From Streptomyces xanthophaeus (GTDB lineage Bacteria; Actinomycetota; Actinomycetes; Streptomycetales; Streptomycetaceae): 64,000 nt of DNA. Made by a program: the position numbers and the translations under genes. The notes under the pieces were generated by a model. The model was not told where the DNA came from. It did not search any database and saw nothing but the letters and a program-made list of their open reading frames with translations. Positions 42,110 to 50,995 of this stretch are shown here, piece after piece. Each line of letters begins with the position of its first letter. The stretch's first letter is position 1. Location: the NCBI RefSeq assembly GCF_030440515.1, contig NZ_CP076543.1:4747501-4811500 (forward strand), given 5' to 3'.

Positions 42110-43378
42110 TCAGCGCGGGAGGCTGAGGGTGGCGACCGCGCCGCCGTCCGGGGCGTTCTCCAGGCGCAGTTCGGCGCCGAGCACCCGGGCCTGGCCCAGG
42201 GCGATGGTCAGGCCGAGGCCGTGCCCCGCGCCCCGCTCCGTGGCGCCCGTACGGAACCGGCGCGGGCCGTCGAGCAGCAGGTCGGCGGGGAAGCCGGGGC
42301 CGTGGTCGCGGACGACGACGGTCCGGCCCTCGACGGTGACCCGTACCGGGGTGCGTCCGTGCCGGTGCGCGTTGATGACGAGGTTGCCGACGATCCGCTC
42401 CAGGCGACGCGGATCGGTCTCCACCGCGGGTGCGCCGGGCGCCTCGGCGAAGCCGACCTCCGTGTCGAGACCGGTACGGGCCACCGCCTCGGCGACCACC
42501 GCGGCCAGCGGGACCCGGGCGCGTACCGGCGCCTCCGCGCCCGCGTCCAGCCGGGAGATCTCCAGCAGGTCCTCGACCAGGCCGCGCAGGTCCCGTACGC
42601 GGGCCCGCAGCAGGTCCTCCGTCTCGCCGGGCGGCAGCAGGTCGGTGGCGGCCAGCAGACCACCGACGGGGGTGCGCAGCTCGTGCGCCACGTCCGCCGT
42701 GAACTGCCGCTCGATGCGCAGCCGCCGGCCGAGGCTGTCGGCCATCAGGTCGACGGTGGCGGCGATGTCGGTCACCTCGTCGCGGCCCCGGGCGTGGCCC
42801 AGGGCGGGGCCGGTGCGGGCGTCGAGGTCGCCGGCGGAGATCCGGGCCGCGGTCTCGGCGACCCGGCGCAGCCGGCGGGCGACCAGCCCGGCCCCGTAGA
42901 CCGCCAGTGGCAGCGCCGCGGCGAGCGAGAGCAGCGAGGCCACCGCCATGCTCGCGTCGAGGCGGCGCAGGTCGTGGAGTTGCGGGCTCATGTTGATCCG
43001 CACGGCCAGTACCGGGCTGCCCGCGCCGCCGACCCGCTGGGCGCCCCAGACGCTCGGCCCGAGGTTCCCCTCGACGCGCCCGTCGTAGGCCACCCGCCGG
43101 TCGCCGTCGGCCGGGTGGCGCAGGGCGGTGGGCAGTTCGGCCGGATCGAGCTCGGCGCCGCCCGCCAGCGTTCCGGTGCGCCGGTAGACGTCCATGGCGG
43201 AGTACACCGTGTTGGTGGCTTCCATCTCGGCCCGGCTGCGGACGTCCATCGCGGTCCACACGTGGACGAGGACGCCCACCGCCAGGGCGACCAGGCAGGC
43301 CGTGGCTGCCGCCAGCGCGGCGATCTTCCAGCGCAGGGGCACGCGGGCCGGCCACCGCGGCTGGCGCGGGGGGTTCAC
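42110..43378 (-). CDS. Sensor histidine kinase next to ABC transporter
   Basis: 422 residues. TM1 near 13-35 (WKIAALAAATACLVALAVGV), an extracytoplasmic part of about 110 residues, TM2 near 150, HAMP (AETAARISAGDLDART), phosphoacceptor FTADVAHELRTPVGG with His232, N box NLVINAHRHGRTP, and G boxes VRDHGPGFP and GHGLGLTIALGQ. It starts with GTG five bases after the response regulator ends. The long extracytoplasmic loop sets it apart from the short-loop BceS-type kinases that usually pair with such transporters. It resembles the orphan kinase at 12978. Confidence 0.9.
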   Translation of the reverse strand: MNPPRQPRWPARVPLRWKIAALAAATACLVALAVGVLVHVWTAMDVRSRAEMEATNTVYSAMDVYRRTGTLAGGAELDPAELPTALRHPADGDRRVAYDGRVEGNLGPSVWGAQRVGGAGSPVLAVRINMSPQLHDLRRLDASMAVASLLSLAAALPLAVYGAGLVARRLRRVAETAARISAGDLDARTGPALGHARGRDEVTDIAATVDLMADSLGRRLRIERQFTADVAHELRTPVGGLLAATDLLPPGETEDLLRARVRDLRGLVEDLLEISRLDAGAEAPVRARVPLAAVVAEAVARTGLDTEVGFAEAPGAPAVETDPRRLERIVGNLVINAHRHGRTPVRVTVEGRTVVVRDHGPGFPADLLLDGPRRFRTGATERGAGHGLGLTIALGQARVLGAELRLENAPDGGAVATLSLPR

Positions 43379-43383
43379 CGGCC

Positions 43384-44112
43384 TCAGCGCCTGAGCTTGT
43401 AGCCGAAGCCGCGGACCGTTTCGATCCGCTCCCGGCCCAGCTTCTTGCGCAGCCGCTGCACGGCCAGGTCCACGACGCGGCTGTCGCCGTCCCAGCCGTA
43501 CTCCCAGACGTTGCGCAGCAGGGTGTGCCGTTCCAGCACGATGCCCGGGTGGGCGGCGAACTCCAGCAGCAGCTTCAGCTCGGTGGGGGTGAGCGCCACG
43601 GGCCGTCCGGAGAGGCACACCTCCATCCCGCCGGTGTCGACGGTCAGGTCCCCGAAGGCCAGTACGCCGTCCTCGCGGCCGGGGGCGGGTTCGCCGCCCG
43701 GCGCGGGTGCGTAGGCCGCCCTCCGCAGCAGCGAGCGGATGCGTGCCACGAGGACGTACGTGTCCACGGGCTTGACCACGTAGTCGTCGGCCCCGGCCTC
43801 CAGACCGGCGACGACATCGAGGCCGTCGCCGCGGGCGGACATCATCAGCACCGGCACCAGGCTGGTCTCGCGCACCCGGCGGCACAGCCCGATCCCGTCG
43901 AGGCCCGGCAGCATCACGTCCAGGATCAGCAGGTCGAAACCGTCGTCGTCGCGGAAGGACTCCAGCCCGGTCAGTCCGTCGGCCGCGGCCGTGACCCGGT
44001 AGCCGTAGCGTTCGAGGGCGACGGTGAAGGACCGGCGCATCAGCTCGTCGTCCTCGACCAACAGCACGCGGACCGGAGGCTGAGATTCCGGCGCCGGGGC
44101 GGGTGAGGGCAC
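43384..44112 (-). CDS. OmpR-family response regulator
   Basis: 242 residues. Receiver: VRVLLVEDDELMRRSFTVAL, phosphorylation site Asp65 in LLILDVMLPGLDG, Thr/Ser and Lys sites in VLMMSARGDG and DYVVKPVD. DNA-binding winged helix: LTPTELKLLLEFAAHPGIVL and DSRVVDLAVQRLRKKLG, ending RGFGYKLRR. GTG 44112 has GGAG eight bases upstream. It heads the operon with its kinase and probably the ABC transporter. It is divergent from the ketosynthase III gene at 44451. Confidence 0.92.
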   Translation of the reverse strand: MPSPAPAPESQPPVRVLLVEDDELMRRSFTVALERYGYRVTAAADGLTGLESFRDDDGFDLLILDVMLPGLDGIGLCRRVRETSLVPVLMMSARGDGLDVVAGLEAGADDYVVKPVDTYVLVARIRSLLRRAAYAPAPGGEPAPGREDGVLAFGDLTVDTGGMEVCLSGRPVALTPTELKLLLEFAAHPGIVLERHTLLRNVWEYGWDGDSRVVDLAVQRLRKKLGRERIETVRGFGYKLRR

Positions 44113-44394
44113 GGGCGGGACTCCTGTTCGTACGGGCCGGGCGAAGCGCCGCTGCGGCGTGACACCACACGCCGCCGGCGACCCGGAAGGAACGATACGG
44201 GAGACATCGGGCGGGACGGCCGCCGTCGGAGCCGGGTGCGCGATCCGATGGGTGGCCGAGCGCTCACCGATACGCGGCGGATGCACGGCGGATGCGCCGC
44301 GGAAACAGAAGGCCGGAATCGGCTTGAACCATGCGCGGCATCGGCGGAAAACGGCTTGTACGCAGGGGCGGGCCGGCCGGGCCGCTGCATAGTC

Positions 44395-44407
44395 TGACCA
44401 TCGGTCA
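44395..44407. promoter_or_regulatory. TGACC-N3-GGTCA palindrome before ketosynthase III gene
   Basis: A perfect five-base inverted repeat with a three-base spacer, 43 bases upstream of the ATG at 44451, in the 338-base divergent gap 44113-44450. It resembles a TetR-type operator core. Elsewhere in the gap there is only a GGCGGATGC direct repeat near 44275-44300; no gene is seen. Confidence 0.4.
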
Positions 44408-44450
44408 ATCAGGATCCGCATCCGGGTCCACGGAGCGAGGAGAAACACTG

Positions 44451-45389
44451 ATGGTCGGGTCGCGTGTCCTTTCCTTCGGGCACTATCAGCCGCCGAAAGT
44501 CTTGACCAATGCTGATCTCGAGCAGATGGTCGACACCGACGACGAGTGGATCCAGAGCCGGGTCGGGATCAGGACGCGCCGGGTGGCGGCCGAGGACGAG
44601 TCCGTTTCGGACATGGCCACCAAGGCCGCCGAGCACGCACTGGCCAACGCCGGACTCACCGGTGCGGACATCGACTTCGTCATCGTGGCCACCTGCACGG
44701 CACTCGACCGCTCGCCCAACATGGCGGCCCGGGTGGCCGCCGCGGTCGGGGCACAGGCTCCCGCCGCCATCGACGTGAACACGGCCTGCTCCGGATTCCC
44801 GCACGCCATGGCACTGGCCGACCAGAGCATACGGACGGGTTCCGCCACGAAGGCCCTGGTCATAGGCGTGGAGAAGCTCACCGACTTCGTCGACTGGACC
44901 GACCGCACCACCTGCGTGCTCGTCGGCGACGGTGCGGGCGCGGCCGTCGTCGTCGCCTCCGAGAAGCCGGAGATCGGCCCGGTCGTGTGGGGTTCGGTAC
45001 CCGAGATGGGCCGGGCCGTACGCATCGAGGCGCCGTCCAACACCTTCGCCCAGGAAGGGCAGTCGGTGTACCGCTGGGCCACCACGAAGCTCCCGGAGGT
45101 CGCCCTCCAGGTCTGCGAGCGGGCCGGCGTGAAGCCCGAGGAGCTGGGCGGGGTCGTCCTGCACCAGGCCAACCTGCGGATCATCGAGCCCCTGGCCCGC
45201 AAGATCGGCGCGGTCAACGCCGTCATAGCCAAGGACGTCGTCGAGTCGGGCAACACCTCGGCCGCGAGCATCCCGCTGGCGCTGTCCAAGCTCATCGAGC
45301 GGGGTGAGATCGAGAAGGGATCGCCCGTGCTGCTCTTCGCGTTCGGCGGGGGTCTGTCCTACGCCGGCCAGATCGTCAACTGCCCGTGA
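44451..45389 (+). CDS. Ketoacyl-ACP synthase III (FabH-like), second copy
   Basis: 312 residues with DTDDEWIQSRVGIRTRR, Cys113 in NTACSGFPHAMAL, His238 in VVLHQANLRI and Asn268 in VESGNTSAASIPLAL. It is a typical FabH-type enzyme but not adjacent to fatty-acid synthesis genes; instead it is coupled to a type II thioesterase by a GTGA overlap. AGGAGA precedes the ATG at 44451. It could provide starter units to a secondary pathway, perhaps the locus at 18-34 kb, but that link is only positional. Confidence 0.88.
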   Translation: MVGSRVLSFGHYQPPKVLTNADLEQMVDTDDEWIQSRVGIRTRRVAAEDESVSDMATKAAEHALANAGLTGADIDFVIVATCTALDRSPNMAARVAAAVGAQAPAAIDVNTACSGFPHAMALADQSIRTGSATKALVIGVEKLTDFVDWTDRTTCVLVGDGAGAAVVVASEKPEIGPVVWGSVPEMGRAVRIEAPSNTFAQEGQSVYRWATTKLPEVALQVCERAGVKPEELGGVVLHQANLRIIEPLARKIGAVNAVIAKDVVESGNTSAASIPLALSKLIERGEIEKGSPVLLFAFGGGLSYAGQIVNCP

Positions 45390-46162
45390 CCGGCGCCGGC
45401 GGATCGGCCGCGACGACATCCCCGCGCGTGCCGTGGTGGCCGCTGCTGCGGCTGCGGGAGGCGGTGACCGCGCCCCGGGCGCGGCTGCTGGTGTTCCCGC
45501 ATTCCGGGTCCGGACCCAACACCCTGTTCCCCTTGATCGAGCCGCTGCCCGACCACGTGGAAGTGCTCGGGCTCTCGCTGCCCGGACGGGAGCGCCGGTT
45601 CGGCGAGCCGCCCGGCTGCCGGCTCGACCAGGTCCTGGACTCCGTCTCCGACGAGGTGCTCGGCCGTGACCCGCTGCCCACGGTGGTCTTCGGGCACAGC
45701 CTCGGCGCGCTCCTGGCCACCCGCGCCGCGCGGCTGCTCGGCCCGCACTGCCGGGCGGCCGTCGTCAGCGGGCAGGCCCCCGGCCGGACCCCGCGCCGGG
45801 CCCACGCCACCAGCACCGAGGAGGACGCCGTCCGGCTGCTGCGGGACGGCGGCGGCACCCCGGAGTGGGTGCTGGACGATCCGGACATGCTGGCGCACGT
45901 GACGCGCGTACTGCGGGCGGACATCGAACTCGGCCGGGAGGCCGCGGCGGGGTTCGAGGACGTACGGCTCGACGTGCCCCTGCACGCGCTGGGCGGCACG
46001 GCCGACCCACTGGTCCCGCACGAGCCGCTGGACGGCTGGGCCGCCCACACGACCGGAGCGTGCGAGGTGCTCCGGTTCGAGGGCGACCACTTCTTCCTGC
46101 TGACCGACGAGCACCGCCCCACGGTCGTCGACGTCCTGCGCCGGGCGCTCACGGAGGGCTGA
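45386..46162 (+). CDS. Type II thioesterase
   Basis: 258 residues, alpha/beta hydrolase of the GrsT/RifR class. RLLVFPHSGSGPNTLFPLIE, nucleophile elbow VFGHSLGALLATR (Ser105), Asp in ALGGTADPLVPHEPL and His in FEGDHFFLL complete the triad. These enzymes remove wrong acyl groups from carrier proteins of polyketide or peptide synthetases. No synthetase is in this window, so its partner is either the ACP locus upstream or something elsewhere. GTG 45386 overlaps the ketosynthase stop. A 14-bp hairpin follows. Confidence 0.88.
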   Translation: MTGAGGSAATTSPRVPWWPLLRLREAVTAPRARLLVFPHSGSGPNTLFPLIEPLPDHVEVLGLSLPGRERRFGEPPGCRLDQVLDSVSDEVLGRDPLPTVVFGHSLGALLATRAARLLGPHCRAAVVSGQAPGRTPRRAHATSTEEDAVRLLRDGGGTPEWVLDDPDMLAHVTRVLRADIELGREAAAGFEDVRLDVPLHALGGTADPLVPHEPLDGWAAHTTGACEVLRFEGDHFFLLTDEHRPTVVDVLRRALTEG

Positions 46163-46177
46163 ACCGGACGCGCCGAA

Positions 46178-46210
46178 GGGCCGGAGTCACGTGGTGCGTG
46201 ACTCCGGCCC
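46178..46210. terminator. Bidirectional 14-bp hairpin between thioesterase and protease genes
   Basis: Perfect arms 46178-46191 and 46197-46210 around TGGTG sit between two convergent stops. Confidence 0.7.
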
Positions 46211-46235
46211 GGGGTCCTCCCCGGCCCGCGGGACG

Positions 46236-47513
46236 TCACGGCCGGATGATGCGGACCTGGTAGCTGCCGTTGCGCAGTTCACCCACCACGGAGACGCTGA
46301 TGCCCGCCTTCTCGTCGGTGAAGGTCTCGCCCGGCCGGAACGGCGCGTCCGAGAGCTCCGCGTGCACATTGGGCCGCCGGGTGCAGCCGCCGCTCGTGCT
46401 CGCGCTGTCCGACACGGTGATCGGGCCGTGCCCGGTGTCCACGTCGGAGTCCACCTTGTAGATGAGGACGCCGGGTTTGCAGACGGCCTCGTCGTTCCCG
46501 GCCCGGGTGCGCACCTCCACCGCGTACCCGGCGCTCTCCGACAACGGGACGAAGGCTAGCTTGGTGCCGCCCCGTATCCCCAGCGGGGACAGGGTGTGGT
46601 CGCTGGTGCCCGATTTGGCCGCGCAGCTGATCTGCGTACTGTCCAGCCAGCCCAGCTTCCACTTGTGCCAGCCCATCAGGTCGTTGTTGGCACCCCAGTC
46701 CTCGCTCATGATGTCCCAGTGCCCGACGGTGTTCCCGCCGTCCGAGGTGTAGAGGTCGGGCAGCCCGAAGACGTGCCCGTTCTCGTGCGGCAGCACCCGG
46801 TAGCCGGTCTCCTGGTAGGTGCCGGAACCGTCGTCCTGGCGGCTGTAGACGAAGGACGTGTTGGCCAGCGGCACCCCGTCGGCGACCGGAGCCTCGCCGT
46901 TGCCCGAGAAGGTCACCGACAGGACGGTGTCCAGGGCGGACGGCCCGGCGTTCGGCGTGACCAGGATGTTGACCAGGTCGTACCGGGTGAAGTCCACCTC
47001 GGGGTCGGCGGCCTTCGCTATGTGCTCGACGAGCTGCCGGTACCCCGGCTCGTACGCGGACCCGCGCTCGATCCCGTAGGCCGCGAAGGGCATCGGCATC
47101 CGCAGCCAGTCCTTTATCGGGGCCTCGGCCCGGTAGACCAGTCGGCCGTAGGAACTGGTGCGGAACCATTCGGCCGTCTGGGGGAAGAACTCCGCCATCC
47201 GGTCCGCCGCCGTGCCCTCGCCCTTGGCGTCAGGGAAGTCGATCATCAGGTTCAGGGCCCGGATCTCGCCGGTCGAGCGTGAGTACCCGGACGGGGTCGG
47301 CATGCCCTCGGACATCTGCACACCCATGGTGCCCGCGATCCGGCAGGGCGCGAGAGCCGATTCGACGGTCGTGGCCACCGCTCCGGCCGCCGAGTTGCCG
47401 CGGCTGGATATGCCCGTGCTGGCCGTCGTCGTGACGCCGAGGGCCAGCGCGGTCAGGCCGATGTACGCGCTGGTGCGGCGTGGTCTGCGTATCCGGTGGC
47501 GGGTCTGCGACAT
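46236..47513 (-). CDS. Secreted M6-family metalloprotease
   Basis: 425 residues. An Arg-rich N terminus with a hydrophobic stretch (TSAYIGLTALALGVTTTAST) is a likely secretion signal. The zinc motif is LPHENGHVFGLPDLYT (His243, Glu244, His247), a HExGH variant seen in immune-inhibitor-A-like M6 proteases, with Asp in GLPDLY and DIMSEDWGANNDLMG downstream. It would act outside the cell on proteins. ATG 47513 was chosen because it begins directly before the Arg-rich n-region. It is convergent with the thioesterase gene and divergent from the TetR gene. Confidence 0.85.
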   Translation of the reverse strand: MSQTRHRIRRPRRTSAYIGLTALALGVTTTASTGISSRGNSAAGAVATTVESALAPCRIAGTMGVQMSEGMPTPSGYSRSTGEIRALNLMIDFPDAKGEGTAADRMAEFFPQTAEWFRTSSYGRLVYRAEAPIKDWLRMPMPFAAYGIERGSAYEPGYRQLVEHIAKAADPEVDFTRYDLVNILVTPNAGPSALDTVLSVTFSGNGEAPVADGVPLANTSFVYSRQDDGSGTYQETGYRVLPHENGHVFGLPDLYTSDGGNTVGHWDIMSEDWGANNDLMGWHKWKLGWLDSTQISCAAKSGTSDHTLSPLGIRGGTKLAFVPLSESAGYAVEVRTRAGNDEAVCKPGVLIYKVDSDVDTGHGPITVSDSASTSGGCTRRPNVHAELSDAPFRPGETFTDEKAGISVSVVGELRNGSYQVRIIRP

Positions 47514-47672
47514 GGAGATCGCCTTCGGGTCCGCGGCAGCCGGCCCTGCCCGGTCTGCGCTCTGTTCGATCACCCTCCGCCGGGCGCGGCGCGCCCGCGC
47601 GTCGGGAGAGGCCGAACGTGGACACGCCGGTGACTCAGGTCACACGGGGGAGTGAAATAACCGGGGACCCGA

Positions 47673-47728
47673 TCCCCGTTTGTACGGGAGTCCCGCTAAG
47701 CGGGGAGCGGCTCCCCGTTTGGGCGGGA
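47673..47728. promoter_or_regulatory. Array of near-palindromes upstream of TetR gene
   Basis: Two copies of a 17-bp near-palindrome, TCCCCGTTTG-NN-CGGGA, lie at 47673-47689 and 47712-47728, 39 bases apart, with a further inverted repeat GGGGAG-CGG-CTCCCC in between (47702-47716). They end 54 bases before the TetR start and are likely its operator pair. The gap 47514-47782 shows nothing else. Confidence 0.55.
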
Positions 47729-47782
47729 CGGTCGCGCAGTCCGCACCGCGAGTCCGTGAATCCGCGCCAGGGAGGCCCCGGA

Positions 47783-48499
47783 ATGAAGAGCTCCACCAGC
47801 ATCGCCCCGGCGGCCCGGCCCACCCTGGAGCCGGACCCGGCGCAGGTGCAGGTGCAGCCGCAGGTGTCCGCGACCGGCGTTCCGCGTCCGCGCGCGGACG
47901 CCGTCCGCAACCGCGAGCGGATCCTGACGGCGGCCCGCGAGGCCTTCGTCGAGTCCGGCTCCGCGACCCCCTTCGACGAGGTCGCCCGCCGGGCCGGCAT
48001 CGGCAATGCCACGCTCTACCGGCACTTCCCCGACCGTCCCACCCTCGTGCACCACGTCGTCCTCTTCACGATGGGCCGGGTGACGGCCTCGGCCGAGGCC
48101 TCCCTCGCCGAGGAGCCCGACGCCTTCGCCGCCCTGTGCCGGTTCACGCACGCCGCCGCCGACGAGCGGATCGGCGCCCTGTGCCCGATGCTCGGCGACG
48201 GCTTCGACGGCGAACACCCCGAACTCCTGGTGGCGCGCACCGCGCTGGAGGAGGCCGTCGTCACCCTGCTGACCGCGGGCCAGGACGCCGGACTGGTCCG
48301 CACGGACATCGGCGTCGGCGACCTGATGGTCGCCCTGTCCCAGCTCAGCCGCCCCCTCCCCGGCACCGCGTGCCTCGACATCGACCGCTTCGCCCACCGC
48401 CATCTCCAGCTCTTCCTCGACGGGCTGCGCGCCCCGGCCCGCTCCGAACTCCCGGGTTCGGCAACGACCTTGGACGACCTGCGGCAGAACACCATGTGA
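47783..48499 (+). CDS. TetR-family regulator
   Basis: 238 residues. A 35-residue Pro/Gln-rich leader precedes the helix-turn-helix: RNRERILTAAREAFVESGSA, PFDEVARRAGIGNATLYRHF. The C-terminal half is the ligand-binding helical domain. GGAGG lies seven bases before ATG 47783. The MFS exporter gene follows 62 bases later on the same strand, so it most likely controls that exporter and itself via the palindromes upstream. Confidence 0.9.
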   Translation: MKSSTSIAPAARPTLEPDPAQVQVQPQVSATGVPRPRADAVRNRERILTAAREAFVESGSATPFDEVARRAGIGNATLYRHFPDRPTLVHHVVLFTMGRVTASAEASLAEEPDAFAALCRFTHAAADERIGALCPMLGDGFDGEHPELLVARTALEEAVVTLLTAGQDAGLVRTDIGVGDLMVALSQLSRPLPGTACLDIDRFAHRHLQLFLDGLRAPARSELPGSATTLDDLRQNTM

Positions 48500-48561
48500 C
48501 GCGCACAAAGCTAGAGAAACATCCTTTTTCAGTCATTCCGCACAGTGAAGTGGGTACCCCC

Positions 48562-50094
48562 ATGTCCAAAACAGCCGCGAGCCTCGCGCCGGCTGCCGAT
48601 CCCAGTCGCTGGAAGGCACTCGTCTTCATAGCCCTGGCCCAGCTGATGGTCGTCCTCGACGCGACCATCGTGAACATCGCCCTCCCCTCCGCCCAGACCG
48701 ACCTCGGCATCTCGGACGGCAACCGCCAGTGGGTCATCACCGCGTACGCGCTGGCCTTCGGCGGACTGCTCCTCTTCGGCGGCCGCATCGCCGACAAGTG
48801 GGGCCGTAAGAACGCCTTCGTCGTCGGCCTCATCGGCTTCGCCCTGGCCTCCGCGCTCGGCGGCGCCGCGAACGGCGAGGCCATGATGCTCGGCGCCCGC
48901 GCCCTCCAGGGTGCCTTCGGCGCGCTGCTCGCGCCCGCGGCCCTGTCGCTGCTCGCCGTCATGTTCACCGACGCCAAGGAGCGCGCCAAGGCCTTCGGCA
49001 TCTACGGAGCCATCGCGGGCGGCGGCGGCGCCGTCGGCCTGATCCTCGGCGGCTTCCTGACCGAGTACCTCAACTGGCGCTGGACCTTCTTCGTCAACAT
49101 CCCCTTCGCGATCGTCGCGGCCGTGGGTGCCTGGCTGGTCATCCGCGAGGCCGCCGGCTCCCGCAACCGCGCGCCGCTCGACATCCCGGGCGTGGTCCTG
49201 TCCACGACCGGTCTCGTCGCCCTCGTGTACGGCTTCACCCGCGCCGAGTCCGCCGGCTGGTCGAACACCCTGACGGTCGCCATGTTCGTCGCCTCGGCGG
49301 TGCTGCTGGCCGCCTTCGTCCTCGTCGAGTCCAAGGTGAAGTCCCCGCTGCTGCCGCTGCGCGTCCTGCTGGAGCGCAACCGCGGCGGTGTCTACCTCTC
49401 GCTCGGCCTCGCCGTCATCTCGATGTTCGGCCTGTTCCTCTTCCTCACCTACTACCTGCAGGTCGTGAAGGGCTTCTCGCCCGTCAAGACCGGCTTCGCC
49501 TTCCTGCCGATGATCGCGGGCATGATCACGGGCTCCACCCAGATCGGCGCCCGTCTGATGACCCGGGTCCCGCCGCGCCTGCTGATGGGCCCCGGCTTCC
49601 TGGTCGCCGGCCTCGGCATGCTGCTGCTGACCCAGCTGGAGGTCGGGTCCTCGTACCCGGCGCTGATCCTTCCGGCGCAGGTGCTGCTCGGCCTCGGCAT
49701 GGGTACGGCGTTCATGCCGGCGATGTCCCTTGCCACGCACGGGGTGGACCCGGCCGACGCCGGTGTCGCCTCCGCCATGGTCAACACCTCGCAGCAGGTC
49801 GGCGGCGCCATCGGCACCGCGCTGCTGAACACCATCGCCGCCTCGGCGACCACCGCCTACCTGGCCGACCATGCGGCCGAGGGCGCCGCGGGCGGTCCGG
49901 CCGGGCAGCTGATCCAGGCGCAGGCCATGGTCGAGGGCTACGCGTCCGCCATCTGGTGGGCGGTCGGCATCCTGGTCGCCAGCTCGGTCATCGCGTTGAC
50001 GCTGATCAACACCGGCCGTCCGGGCGCCGGCGGCCCGGTGGCCTCCGGTTCCGGCGACGACGCCGAGCTCAAGGTGCCGGTGCTCGCCCACTGA
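48562..50094 (+). CDS. MFS drug-export transporter (DHA2) under TetR control
   Basis: 510 residues, 14 membrane segments. LAQLMVVLDATIVNIALPSA (motif D1 region), RIADKWGRKNAFVVGLIG (motif A) and ALQGAFGALLAPAALSLL are typical of EmrB/QacA family proton antiporters. ATG 48562 lies in weak ribosome-binding context. TetR-MFS pairs like this usually give inducible export of drugs or antibiotics. A 34-bp palindrome lies 33 bases after the stop. Confidence 0.9.
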   Translation: MSKTAASLAPAADPSRWKALVFIALAQLMVVLDATIVNIALPSAQTDLGISDGNRQWVITAYALAFGGLLLFGGRIADKWGRKNAFVVGLIGFALASALGGAANGEAMMLGARALQGAFGALLAPAALSLLAVMFTDAKERAKAFGIYGAIAGGGGAVGLILGGFLTEYLNWRWTFFVNIPFAIVAAVGAWLVIREAAGSRNRAPLDIPGVVLSTTGLVALVYGFTRAESAGWSNTLTVAMFVASAVLLAAFVLVESKVKSPLLPLRVLLERNRGGVYLSLGLAVISMFGLFLFLTYYLQVVKGFSPVKTGFAFLPMIAGMITGSTQIGARLMTRVPPRLLMGPGFLVAGLGMLLLTQLEVGSSYPALILPAQVLLGLGMGTAFMPAMSLATHGVDPADAGVASAMVNTSQQVGGAIGTALLNTIAASATTAYLADHAAEGAAGGPAGQLIQAQAMVEGYASAIWWAVGILVASSVIALTLINTGRPGAGGPVASGSGDDAELKVPVLAH

Positions 50095-50126
50095 CCGGTG
50101 CCGAGGGCTCTGCGGAATGACTGACG

Positions 50127-50160
50127 ACCCCGTCTCGTTCAAATTTGAACGAGACGGGGT
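50127..50160. promoter_or_regulatory. 34-bp perfect palindrome before dioxygenase gene
   Basis: A continuous inverted repeat without loop: the 17-base half begins ACCCCGTCTCGTTC and the centre is TTCAAATTTGAA. It lies 44 bases before the dioxygenase GTG and 33 bases after the MFS stop. The TTCAAATTTGAA core looks like a MarR-type operator; used as RNA, the same sequence could also end MFS transcription. Confidence 0.7.
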
Positions 50161-50203
50161 TAGTCTGTTTCCGTACGCGTTTCAACCAATGAGGAGCGCC
50201 CCC

Positions 50204-50974
50204 GTGACCCGTATACCGGCCCTGTACCTGAGCCACGGCGCACCCCCGCTGGCCGACGACCCCCTCTGGCCGGGCGAGCTGGCCGCCTGGTCCGCCGCCC
50301 TGCCGCGCCCCCGGGCGATCCTGATGGTCTCCGCCCACTGGGAGGAGGCCCCGCTCGCCCTCGGAGCCACCGAGCGCGTCCCTCTCGTGTACGACTTCTG
50401 GGGCTTCCCGGAGCACTACTACCAGGTGCGCTACGACGCCCCCGGCGCCCCGGAGCTGGCCGCCTCGGTCCGCAAGCTGCTGCGTGCCCCCGGCACCCCG
50501 GTCCAGGACATCCCCGACCGCGGCCTGGACCACGGGGCGTACGTCCCCCTGGTGGAGATGTACCCGGAGGCCGACATCCCGGTCCTCCAGATCTCCCTGC
50601 CCACGCTGGACCCGGCCGGACTGATGGACATCGGCCGCAAGCTGGCCCCGCTGCGCGACGAGGGCGTGCTGATCGTGGGCAGCGGCTTCTTCACGCACAA
50701 CCTGGCGGCGCTGCGCCATACGGGCCCGGGAGTCCCCGCCTGGTCGGCGGAGTTCGACGCGTGGGGCCGCGAGGCCCTGGCCGCGTCCGACGTGGACGCC
50801 CTGCTGGACTTCGAGCACAAGTCCCCGGCGGGCCGCCTGGCCCACCCCCGCACGGAACACTTCGCCCCGCTCTTCGTCACCCTCGGCGCGGCCGAATCCG
50901 ACCTGACCACCGCCCGCACCCCGGTGGACGGCTTCTGGATGGGCCTCTCGAAGCGCTCCCTCCAGTTCGGCTAG
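50204..50974 (+). CDS. DODA-type class III extradiol dioxygenase
   Basis: 256 residues. Iron-binding histidines are in YLSHGAPPLADD and MVSAHWEE, with DHGAYVPLVEMYP and HPRTEHFAPLFVTLGAA further on. This is the YgiD/4,5-DOPA dioxygenase family, which cleaves catechol rings with Fe(II) or Zn(II). GTG 50204 has GAGGAG seven bases upstream; ATG 50189 would overlap that site. A perfect 34-bp palindrome upstream suggests tight control by a ligand-responsive regulator, but no regulator gene is next to it. Confidence 0.85.
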   Translation: MTRIPALYLSHGAPPLADDPLWPGELAAWSAALPRPRAILMVSAHWEEAPLALGATERVPLVYDFWGFPEHYYQVRYDAPGAPELAASVRKLLRAPGTPVQDIPDRGLDHGAYVPLVEMYPEADIPVLQISLPTLDPAGLMDIGRKLAPLRDEGVLIVGSGFFTHNLAALRHTGPGVPAWSAEFDAWGREALAASDVDALLDFEHKSPAGRLAHPRTEHFAPLFVTLGAAESDLTTARTPVDGFWMGLSKRSLQFG

Positions 50975-50995
50975 GACCCGCGCAATGCGCCGTTG

